DNA from: Methanothermococcus okinawensis
GTDB taxonomy: Archaea > AGJL01 > Methanococci > Methanococcales > Methanococcaceae
NCBI GenBank assembly: GCA_015661585.1
Contig: DQVU01000029.1
Location: 1-5,070 of the forward strand
Direction: 5' to 3'
DNA: 5,070 nt
Below the pieces are notes generated by a model. That model worked only from the letters and a program-made list of their open reading frames with translations. It was not told where the DNA came from and made no database searches. Positions 1-4,972 of this stretch are shown one piece after another; positions within the stretch are counted from its first letter, which is position 1; the number at the start of each line of letters is the position of its first letter. A program made the translations under genes and the position numbers.

Positions 1-2
1 AA

Positions 3-90
3 CGGCGCCGAGGGGGAATCGAACCCCGAGTTCATAAGAACTGACGGATCTGAAGTCCGCCCCGTGCCACCAGGCACGGCACTCGGCGCC
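3..90 (-). tRNA. Selenocysteine tRNA (anticodon UCA)
   Basis: This tRNA reads UGA as selenocysteine after being charged with serine and converted via O-phosphoserine (PSTK and SepSecS route in archaea; established knowledge). Read on the minus strand it folds with a 9-bp acceptor stem (90-82 with 12-4), a 7-bp D stem closed by the 4-base loop TGGT, a 6-bp anticodon stem with a 7-base loop holding TCA at 53-51, a 5-bp variable arm (AGTTC, loop TTAT, GAACT), a 4-bp T stem with loop TTCGATT, and discriminator G at position 3. The 9/4 acceptor/T arrangement and the long D stem with a minimal loop are diagnostic of archaeal tRNA-Sec and exclude tRNA-Ser and ordinary elongator tRNAs. CCA is not encoded. 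The organism therefore very likely makes selenoproteins, though none of the genes in this window contains an in-frame TGA. Confidence 0.97.
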
Positions 91-107
91 ACTGTGTAGA
101 TATCATG

Positions 108-115
108 ATATATAA
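108..115 (-). promoter_or_regulatory. TATA box of tRNA-Sec
   Basis: The minus strand reads AAAGTTATATAT, and the first T of the TATA box lies 25 bases before the 5' end of the tRNA at 90. That is the normal archaeal TATA-to-start distance, so the transcript probably starts at or within a base or two of the mature 5' end, with little or no leader. The purine-rich bases just before the box could act as the BRE. Seen in sequence; the start site is inferred. Confidence 0.6.
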
Positions 116-243
116 CTTTAGTATAATGTATTACGTTATATATATTTTTTCTTTTTAGATATTTTAACCGCCATTATAAAAATAATTATAGTCATAAACA
201 AAAGTATTTAATACTAATAATATTCATCGAAATCTTGAAAAAT

Positions 244-256
244 AAAATATATAATA
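244..256 (+). promoter_or_regulatory. Candidate TATA box of element A
   Basis: The AT-rich stretch AAAATATATAATA has its centre near 252, so transcription would start near 275-280, which is where the first exact block shared with element B begins (280). The corresponding site before B (about 2318-2333, minus strand) aligns but is more degenerate: a run of A with single T bases and several bases missing. Any AT-rich spacer here offers TATA-like strings, so the agreement with the element boundary is the main support. Confidence 0.4.
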
Positions 257-263
257 AGGGATC

Positions 264-414
264 TTAAACTTTTAATGTCTAAATAAAGAATATAACAGGT
301 GGGGAAATAAAATAACCTCTTATCTCCTCGAGTACCTAAGTACTGGAGAAACAGGGTGGAGTTTCTATTAATCCTTCTTCTTATAAGTTTTTTCTCTTTT
401 CTTTTCTCTGTTAT
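264..414 (+). repeat. Element A: non-coding repeat, candidate small RNA
   Basis: This gene-free stretch is homologous to 2166-2315 on the opposite strand. Three exact blocks are colinear: 280-293 (14 bases), AGTACTGGAG (10 bases, near 339-348) and 362-393 (32 bases). Block 1 to block 3 is 82 bases here and 83 in the other copy. Bases 280-301 match at 20 of 22, while the middle, about 311-362, matches at roughly 56% by eye. The 3' part turns into a T/C-rich tract (388-420), as at archaeal transcript ends. It cannot code: stops occur in all frames and the start-like ATG at 275 is followed by TAA after two codons. A local hairpin (CTCC, bulge, AGTAC, loop CTAA, GTACT, GGAG) is possible but is not preserved in copy B. 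Candidate identities are a small RNA with its own promoter and terminator, or a small non-autonomous repeat. The family is not recognised. Confidence 0.75.
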
Positions 415-420
415 CTCTTT
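388..420 (+). terminator. Pyrimidine-rich terminator-like tract of element A
   Basis: Six T bases (388-393) are followed by alternating C and T runs up to about 420. Archaeal RNA polymerase terminates at T-rich stretches of the coding strand without needing a strong hairpin (established knowledge). The tract lies at the 3' end of the conserved element and before the tfrB promoter candidates, so it would isolate tfrB from any upstream plus-strand transcript. Inferred from composition. Confidence 0.4.
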
Positions 421-430
421 ATCTTCTTAA

Positions 431-458
431 AAAGTTATATGCTTGGCTATATAAAAAA
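431..458 (+). promoter_or_regulatory. Promoter region of tfrB (two TATA candidates)
   Basis: Two TATA-like boxes are visible. AAAGTTATAT at 431-440 resembles the tRNA-Sec promoter and predicts a start near 460. TATATAAAAA at 448-457 predicts a start near 473. Either gives a 5' leader of about 70-85 bases before the ATG at 545. A ribosome binding site, GTGAT (536-540), stands 4 bases before the ATG and is complementary to the 3' end of archaeal 16S rRNA. The choice between the boxes cannot be made from sequence. Confidence 0.4.
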
Positions 459-480
459 TTATCAGTGATAATATCTGATA
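459..480 (+). promoter_or_regulatory. Inverted repeat at the tfrB start region, possible operator
   Basis: TTATC-AGT-GATAA (459-471) is an exact inverted repeat. An overlapping one pairs TATCAG (460-465) with CTGATA (475-480) across 9 bases. Together they cover both predicted tfrB transcription starts, the usual place for an archaeal repressor site. The surrounding DNA is AT-rich, so short palindromes are common by chance. No regulator can be named. Confidence 0.3.
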
Positions 481-544
481 CTTATTAACTTCTATATTAA
501 AGTTGAGGGAAATATTCACCTTACAGTTTTAATTCAGTGATAGT

Positions 545-2005
545 ATGGGATTGATAACTATAGCTGTAAATAGAAATGGAATTCTCAAAAAATACGCTGT
601 TCCAGATGGTATAACGGTATTAGAGGCCCTAGAATATATCAACAGTAACTACAAGGAGAGTATCCTATACAGATCCTCCTGTAGATCCGGACAGTGTGGA
701 AGTTGCGCAATGACTATAAACGGTGAGCCAAGATTAGCCTGTAAAACCAAGGTAGAAGACGGGATGGTAATATATCCCTTAGAGGGATTCAACGTAGTGA
801 AGGATCTGATAGTTGATAGATCTTCTTACTACAAGAAGATGCAGGATCTGAGAAATTACCTACAATGTCATGAGGATATGGATATACCTAAGATCACCTC
901 TAAAGATATAAAAGAGTTTAAAGGTGTGAGAAACTGTATAGACTGTCTCTGCTGTCTTTCCAAGTGTCCTGCTAAGAAGTTTTCCCAGTATCCAGGACCT
1001 ACATTTATGAGACAACTGGCCAGGTTTGCATTCGATCCAAGAGATAAAGGTGAGAGGGAGAAGGAGGCCTACTTTGAGAACCTCCACAACTGTACCACCT
1101 GTGCCAAGTGTGTCGAGGTATGTCCTAAGGAGATAGATATCGTCCATAGGGCTATAGAGAGATTGAGAGAACTAGCCTTTAAAAAGGGATACTACCTAAG
1201 GAACCATTTAACAGTTAGGGAGAATATATTGAAGGGCAACAGATCTGTAAAGAAAGAGAAGAGATCTTTCTTAGAGGAGATAGAGGAGGAGTATATAGTA
1301 GATAAGGAGAAGATGAGGCTGGCATTCTTCACAGGATGTTTAGTTGACTACAGATTACAGCATGTAGGTAGGAGTGCTATAAAGGTACTGAATGCCCATG
1401 GCATATCTCTTGTAATACCTAAGGAACAGGTGTGTTGTGGATCTCCTCTTTTCAGGACTGGACAGAAGGATCTTGCAGAAAAGTTGAAGAAGAAAAATCT
1501 TAAGGTGTTCAACAGTTTAGATGTGGATGGAGTGGTTACTGTATGTGCAGGATGTGGTAGCACTCTAAAGAGGGATTATAAAGAGAGGGAATTCCAGGTA
1601 ATGGATATAACCGAGGTGTTAGATAAGGTACCTATGGAGTATAAACCTTTGGATGTTAAAGTGACTTATCACGATCCATGTCATCTGAGAAGGGGACAAG
1701 GGATATACTTAGAACCTAGGAGGATATTAAAGAGGATACCTAAATTGAAGTTCGTAGAAATGGAAATACCTGATCAATGTTGTGGTGCTGGAGGGGGTGT
1801 TAGAAGTGGAAAACCAGAGGTGTCATACGCTATAGGGAGAAGAAAGGTTAGGATGATATGTAAAACTGGAGCAGATTATGTCATTACAATATGTCCCTTC
1901 TGTGAATATCATATAAAAGATACCTTGGAGAAATTCAGGGGAGGAAAGAATTATTTAAAAGTTAAGGTGATGAATATAGTTTCCCTCTTAGATAGGGTTA
2001 TATAA
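545..2005 (+). CDS. tfrB: Thiol:fumarate reductase subunit B (iron-sulfur subunit)
   Basis: Cytoplasmic electron-transfer subunit of thiol:fumarate reductase, which with the flavoprotein TfrA reduces fumarate to succinate using CoM-SH and CoB-SH and forms the CoM-S-S-CoB heterodisulfide. Residues 1-100 are a plant-type [2Fe-2S] domain with Cys46, Cys51, Cys54 and Cys66. Two CxxCxxCxxxCP sets follow, Cys131/134/137/141 and Cys183/186/189/193, the pattern for two [4Fe-4S] clusters. The C-terminal half has two CCG domains as in HdrB and GlpC: Cys265, Cys297-Cys298-Gly, Cys334/337; then Cys379, Cys412-Cys413-Gly, Cys450/453. The CCG half distinguishes TfrB from plain SdhB/FrdB, which lack it. The 486-residue length fits methanogen TfrB. 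The ATG at 545 is chosen because GTGAT lies 4 bases upstream and the protein begins directly with the ferredoxin fold. All cluster ligands are present and the gene is intact. tfrA is not in the window, and the gene stands alone between the two inverted elements. Confidence 0.93.
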   Translation: MGLITIAVNRNGILKKYAVPDGITVLEALEYINSNYKESILYRSSCRSGQCGSCAMTINGEPRLACKTKVEDGMVIYPLEGFNVVKDLIVDRSSYYKKMQDLRNYLQCHEDMDIPKITSKDIKEFKGVRNCIDCLCCLSKCPAKKFSQYPGPTFMRQLARFAFDPRDKGEREKEAYFENLHNCTTCAKCVEVCPKEIDIVHRAIERLRELAFKKGYYLRNHLTVRENILKGNRSVKKEKRSFLEEIEEEYIVDKEKMRLAFFTGCLVDYRLQHVGRSAIKVLNAHGISLVIPKEQVCCGSPLFRTGQKDLAEKLKKKNLKVFNSLDVDGVVTVCAGCGSTLKRDYKEREFQVMDITEVLDKVPMEYKPLDVKVTYHDPCHLRRGQGIYLEPRRILKRIPKLKFVEMEIPDQCCGAGGGVRSGKPEVSYAIGRRKVRMICKTGADYVITICPFCEYHIKDTLEKFRGGKNYLKVKVMNIVSLLDRVI

Positions 2006-2010
2006 TTTTT
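2006..2010 (+). terminator. Oligo-T run directly after tfrB
   Basis: Five T bases follow the tfrB stop codon immediately. This could be a weak archaeal terminator. No longer T-rich plus-strand tract is seen before 2180, so either this short run suffices or the transcript extends into the gene-free region. Low confidence. Confidence 0.25.
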
Positions 2011-2165
2011 GCCTCAGTTCTTATAAGGATGGATATATTAACAACCTTTATTATACTTAGTTCTCATCAAGTAATTAAAAATATAGTCAAGAACATAACG
2101 TTTTAAACTATAATAAAAATAACAATTATAATAAAAAGTTAAAAAATAATATAATAATGACAAAA
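2006..2165. other. Gene-free AT-rich spacer after tfrB
   Basis: Nothing supportable is seen here. The stretch is strongly A/T-rich, with many A runs on the plus strand between 2080 and 2165. The only open frame with a start, 25 codons from 2029, lacks a convincing ribosome binding site and has no recognisable product. It separates the convergent tfrB and hemA-side transcripts together with element B. Confidence 0.5.
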
Positions 2166-2188
2166 ATAACAGAAAAAGAGGTAAAAAA
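2161..2188 (-). terminator. T-rich terminator-like tract at the end of element B
   Basis: On the minus strand six T bases (2188-2183) are followed by ACCTCTTTTTCTG and another T5 run (2166-2162). It is the counterpart of the tract at the end of element A. It is the first clearly T-rich stretch downstream of the DUF356-like stop codon (2449), about 260 bases away, so it is the best candidate for ending the hemA/NIF3/DUF356 transcript. Inferred from composition and position. Confidence 0.4.
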
Positions 2189-2315
2189 CTTATAAGAAGA
2201 AGGATTAATAGAAATCCTGTCCTACTCCTCCAGTACTCAATATAACCCAGGGAATAGGAGTTATATTTTACTTTTCACCTATCATATTCTTTATTTAAGT
2301 ATTAACAGAGTTTAA
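2166..2315 (-). repeat. Element B: inverted, diverged copy of element A
   Basis: Read on the minus strand this matches element A along its length. The exact blocks are 2297-2284 (14 bases), the AGTACTGGAG block (RC at about 2227-2236) and 2214-2183 (32 bases), in the same order and spacing as in A. The middle differs at about 44% of positions without length change, while both ends are well conserved, so the copies are old enough to diverge but constrained at the ends. A different hairpin is possible here (ACTCCT with AGGAGT). The element lies 3' of the DUF356-like gene and in the same direction, so it could be the 3' untranslated region and terminator of the hemA-side transcript, or a separate RNA. 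It has no coding capacity. Confidence 0.75.
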
Positions 2316-2335
2316 TATTTCTTATTTTTTATTTT

Positions 2336-2375
2336 TGGATCCCTTTCCTCATGTTGAGGAGGTAGGGGGAGAATA
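2336..2375. other. Small GC-rich island with hairpin potential
   Basis: Against very AT-rich flanks these 40 bases are clearly richer in G and C, with purines on the plus strand at 2354-2373. CCTC-ATGTT-GAGG (2347-2359, plus) is a 4-bp hairpin with a 5-base loop, and CCC/GGG can add an outer helix. In AT-rich thermophilic methanogens GC islands often mark structured RNA, but this one is short and has no T tract or clear promoter attached. It lies between the DUF356-like gene and element B, and may be part of the same 3' region. Confidence 0.3.
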
Positions 2376-2448
2376 TCTGTTTATACTTTATTATTTTTTT
2401 ATCATTATTAATTTTTTGTAACTATAACCTTGATGGAAACTAGGATTA

Positions 2449-2835
2449 TTATTTATTATTATTTTTATCGTTATTCTTCTCCTTCTCCCTGTTTTTACTC
2501 TTGTAGAAACCCTTCAACACAGGCATCTTAGGGAGATCCCTCATTAGATAGTGATAGGGTTCGTATCTTTCACTTATCACTACTATATGTGCAGGGGGAT
2601 GGATCTTCCTTATTCTGTCAATTGCCTTTGGAGCACTTTCCTGTATTCTAACGAGGCAGGCTCTCTTACATGGTTTTTTAATTGTCCCCAGTATATGTTT
2701 TAAAATCTCATCAGCAGCCTCTGGGACTATAATCCTCGGTTTTCCAAGGATTGTAAGTTTCCCATGTCTGTGAATATCTGCAAGGGCGTTTTTGATCTTC
2801 TTGTAGTTATCTCCCCTTATCAGCAGTAAAACCAT
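2449..2835 (-). CDS. DUF356-like conserved methanogen protein
   Basis: A 128-residue soluble protein without signal peptide or membrane segment; its function is unknown. I assign it to DUF356, a family known from methanogenic archaea, from the opening hydrophobic strand followed by an Asp-Asn-Tyr-Lys-Lys helix, the GKPRIIVPEAADEIL stretch (31-45), the KPCKRACLV segment with Cys56 and Cys60 (54-62), and HPPAHIVVISERYEP (79-93). This is recognition from memory, not a search. The two cysteines could bind a metal, but two alone are not enough to claim it. Residues 114-128 are a charged, Asn/Lys-rich tail, probably disordered. The ATG at 2835 is supported by AGGTGA five to six bases upstream. That site directly follows and touches the stop codon of the NIF3-like gene, so the two are surely co-transcribed and perhaps translationally coupled. 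Confidence 0.75.
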   Translation of the reverse strand: MVLLLIRGDNYKKIKNALADIHRHGKLTILGKPRIIVPEAADEILKHILGTIKKPCKRACLVRIQESAPKAIDRIRKIHPPAHIVVISERYEPYHYLMRDLPKMPVLKGFYKSKNREKEKNNDKNNNK

Positions 2836-2845
2836 AATTTCACCT
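2836..2845 (-). promoter_or_regulatory. Ribosome binding site between NIF3-like and DUF356-like genes
   Basis: The whole 10-base spacer is AGGTGAAATT. AGGTG starts on the base right after the TAA of the upstream gene and pairs with the 16S anti-Shine-Dalgarno. A ribosome finishing the first gene would sit on this site, which favours re-initiation. It fixes the start of the DUF356-like protein at 2835. Confidence 0.7.
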
Positions 2846-3595
2846 TTAAAAGTCTAAGGTTACTACCTCTACATCTAATACCTCTTTAAGGTGTTTTGAA
2901 AAATACCTCAACCCATAGACCTCAGTACCGTAGTGTCCTCCATCTATAATACAGAGATTGAGATCCTCCGCCAGTATCTTTGAGTGGTGTGTTAGATCAC
3001 CTGATATATAAACCTCTGCTATCTTAGATACATATTCTATATTTCTCTGTGATAGTCCATAACCTGAGAGTACTGCCACTCTCAAGATATCCCTATCCTC
3101 CACAACTTTACTGTTTATAACTGTTGGATTTTTACATATATGCTTCTCTGTAATATCCAGTATCTCCTCTAAACTACCTTCGTAGACCCCTACCCTTCCC
3201 AGTCCGTTCTCGTATAGATATCTAATATCCTTTAAGTTGTAGAGTTTTGCTAAGGAGTCATTTAACCCTCCTTCACAGATGTCTAAATTGGTATGAGCAG
3301 AGTACAGTATAATATCCCTACTTGTCAATATTTTCAGTTTTTCGTAGATTATACCATCGAACGTTTTTATACCATCCTTTAAAAGTGGGTGATGAGTAAA
3401 TAAAAAATCTACACCTTCCCTCCAGGCTCTTTTGATAACCTGTAATGATGGATCCAACGCCACCCCTATCTTCTCAACAGGTTTCTCTAAGTCCCCTCCT
3501 ACCTGAAGGCCTGTATTATCCCCCTCTATTGCCAGATAGGGAGGGGCAAATTCCTCAATGATAGATATTACATTTTTTGCCAGTATCTTCTCCAT
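2846..3595 (-). CDS. NIF3-like / DUF34 metal-binding protein (GTP cyclohydrolase 1 type 2 homolog)
   Basis: A 249-residue cytosolic protein of the NIF3/DUF34 family, whose members form toroidal oligomers with a dinuclear metal site. Annotations such as GTP cyclohydrolase 1 type 2 are by homology, and the physiological reaction is unsettled. The family signatures are DNTGLQVG (26-33), FTHHPL with His68 and His69 (66-71), AHTNLD with His101 and Asp105 (100-105), SGDLTHH (198-204), and DGGHYGTE with His221 and Glu225 (218-225). These are the expected metal ligands, so the site is complete. The length equals that of short archaeal members, without the extra middle domain found in longer bacterial ones. 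The ATG at 3595 follows GGTGG by 4 bases; the ATG at 3607 just upstream is out of frame or stops at once. It lies 92 bases after hemA without a strong TATA box between them, suggesting one transcript with hemA and the DUF356-like gene. Confidence 0.92.
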   Translation of the reverse strand: MEKILAKNVISIIEEFAPPYLAIEGDNTGLQVGGDLEKPVEKIGVALDPSLQVIKRAWREGVDFLFTHHPLLKDGIKTFDGIIYEKLKILTSRDIILYSAHTNLDICEGGLNDSLAKLYNLKDIRYLYENGLGRVGVYEGSLEEILDITEKHICKNPTVINSKVVEDRDILRVAVLSGYGLSQRNIEYVSKIAEVYISGDLTHHSKILAEDLNLCIIDGGHYGTEVYGLRYFSKHLKEVLDVEVVTLDF

Positions 3596-3687
3596 TATTC
3601 CACCATTATTCCCTAAGGGTTTTTTAAGAGCCTAAATTGTAACAGTTTAACATCGAGAATCTATGAAAAGATGTTCAAACCTTCTTA

Positions 3688-4860
3688 TTAAAACTCTTCA
3701 TGAACTTTACTCTTTAACAACGTGATCATATCTTTTATAACTTCCTTATCTACTTTGTTACTGTAAACAGCCTCAATAAAGTCATGTAGCAGTCTCTTTG
3801 CAAAAACCTCTGAAAATTTAACTATAATCTTCTCTGGATCTTTTCCACATCTTATCTTTTTCAAGGCCTTTTCCAATTCTCTATTTCTTATATCCTCTAT
3901 ATAACTTCTGTAGTCCTTTATAAGATGTTCAAGGTTAAGTTTTTCAAGTTTTCTTTGGAGGATGGAAAACTCCTCCTCTATGATCCTCTCCACAGCAGGT
4001 ATCTCCCTCTTTCTCCTCTCCAAGTTCTCCTTGGATACAAGCCTTAAATCGTCTATAGTGTAGAGCTTAACATTTGGAAGTTCCCTTACGTTATCATCTA
4101 CATCCCTTGGATTTGCAATATCCACAATTATCTTCTCCCCTTTAACATCCTTGAGTATCTCTTTGTCCAATATCTTATGAGGAGATGCTGTCGCACATAT
4201 AATTACATCACAGAAGTTTAGAGCTTCTTTCAGTTTATCAAAATGTACGGCCATTCCCCCCAGTTTCTTTGCAAGCCTTTCAGCCCTCTCATAGGTTCTA
4301 TTTGCTACGAATATAGCCTTGATGTTTTTCTCGATGAGAACCTTACCTACGAGGGTTCCTATCTCTCCAGCACCTATAACTAATATATTTTTATTCTTCA
4401 GTTCCACGTTTTTCTCTAAGAGTTCTATGGCAGCACTTGCTATGGATACCCTTCCCTTATTAATCTTCGTTTCAGATCTCACCCTCTGGCCTGTATGAAT
4501 ACTCTTTAGGAATATGATATCTAAATATTTTGTAGTCTTTCCGTACTTTTTTGCAGTGTGATAACTCTTTTTGATCTGCCCAAGTATTTGATCTTCCCCA
4601 ACTATCATTGATTCAAGCCCAGAGGCCAACCTCAGCAGGTGGATAATAGCATCCTTCCCCTTTATCAATTCAAAGTCTTTGAAGTCCATCTTTAAATTTT
4701 CCAAGTTTTCGAAGTTTGGGTCGAAATAAACCTCTACTCTATTACAGGTTTGTAGTAGTACACAGTGATTGTATTTTCTATAGAAGTCTTCTTCGTTAAA
4801 TCTTAACGTCTCCAACTGGGGAACAGAATATTTTTTATAATCAGCCTTAAACAGTATCAT
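3688..4860 (-). CDS. hemA: Glutamyl-tRNA reductase
   Basis: Reduces the glutamate on Glu-tRNA(Glu) with NADPH to glutamate-1-semialdehyde, the first committed step of tetrapyrrole synthesis; in methanogens this feeds siroheme, cobamides and coenzyme F430. With the start at 4860 the protein has 390 residues. The catalytic domain holds the active-site Cys39 in LLQTCNRVEVYF (35-46) and the conserved ESMIVGEDQILGQIK (83-97). The NADPH Rossmann domain starts with ILVIGAGEIG (159-168) and includes ANRT (186-189), ATASP (223-227) and DIANPRDVD (247-255). A charged helical dimerisation region follows (about 290-390). The open frame extends to a TTG at 4887, but the ATG at 4860 is preferred: GGTG lies 5 bases before it, the predicted transcription start (near 4878) lies inside the extension, and archaeal HemA proteins begin near this Met-Ile-Leu. 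It is probably first in an operon with the NIF3-like and DUF356-like genes. Confidence 0.95.
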   Translation of the reverse strand: MILFKADYKKYSVPQLETLRFNEEDFYRKYNHCVLLQTCNRVEVYFDPNFENLENLKMDFKDFELIKGKDAIIHLLRLASGLESMIVGEDQILGQIKKSYHTAKKYGKTTKYLDIIFLKSIHTGQRVRSETKINKGRVSIASAAIELLEKNVELKNKNILVIGAGEIGTLVGKVLIEKNIKAIFVANRTYERAERLAKKLGGMAVHFDKLKEALNFCDVIICATASPHKILDKEILKDVKGEKIIVDIANPRDVDDNVRELPNVKLYTIDDLRLVSKENLERRKREIPAVERIIEEEFSILQRKLEKLNLEHLIKDYRSYIEDIRNRELEKALKKIRCGKDPEKIIVKFSEVFAKRLLHDFIEAVYSNKVDKEVIKDMITLLKSKVHEEF

Positions 4861-4896
4861 TGTTACACCGTTGGATTTTACTATCAATAATATTGA

Positions 4897-4909
4897 GTAT
4901 AAATATATT
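4897..4909 (-). promoter_or_regulatory. hemA promoter (TATA box)
   Basis: The minus strand reads AATATATTTATAC. Counting 25 bases from TTTATA puts the start near 4878, giving an 18-base leader that holds the GGTG ribosome binding site (4869-4866) in front of the ATG at 4860. A TTG start at 4887 would lie upstream of this transcript, which argues against the longer reading frame. Seen in sequence; the start site is inferred. Confidence 0.5.
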
Positions 4910-4972
4910 TTATTTTATACTCCCTAATTTCCATCAAAGTGATAAATTAAAAAATAATAACTATAATAAAAA

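Noticed and set aside
297..361. A SECIS-like element in element A, suggested by the hairpin and the nearby tRNA-Sec.
   Set aside because: The GAA/A internal loop and GC-rich apical stem of archaeal SECIS elements are not formed, the hairpin is not kept in copy B, and no adjacent gene has an in-frame TGA.
860..1563. Open frames on the minus strand inside tfrB (860-1147 and 1348-1563).
   Set aside because: They lie opposite a well-supported iron-sulfur protein gene and have no family-like content; they are reading-frame shadows.
2010..2075. A possible box C/D small RNA on the minus strand (TGATGA near 2068, CTGA near 2015).
   Set aside because: The C box lacks its leading purine, no convincing internal C'/D' pair is seen, and the terminal stem is poor.
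2029..2106. A 25-codon open frame after tfrB starting with Met-Asp-Ile-Leu.
   Set aside because: No convincing ribosome binding site, no recognisable product, and such lengths occur by chance in this base composition.
264..2315. Elements A and B as terminal inverted repeats of a transposon carrying tfrB.
   Set aside because: There is no transposase between them, no target-site duplication was noticed, and the repeats are internal-structure-like rather than simple transposon ends. tfrB is a normal core gene of this lineage.
3596..3687. A separate promoter for the NIF3-like gene, and the CCCT-A-AGGG inverted repeat at 3611-3619.
   Set aside because: No good TATA box lies at a proper distance from the start codon, and the repeat is too short and its centre too small to form a hairpin or be a convincing operator.
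2426..4940. A 17-base match with two mismatches between 2443-2427 (minus, CTAGTTTCCATCAAGGT) and 4924-4940 (plus, CTAATTTCCATCAAAGT), which also looks a little like a CRISPR repeat end.
   Set aside because: A match of this quality is expected a few times by chance in a window of this size, more so in AT-rich DNA. There is no repeat-spacer array at either site.
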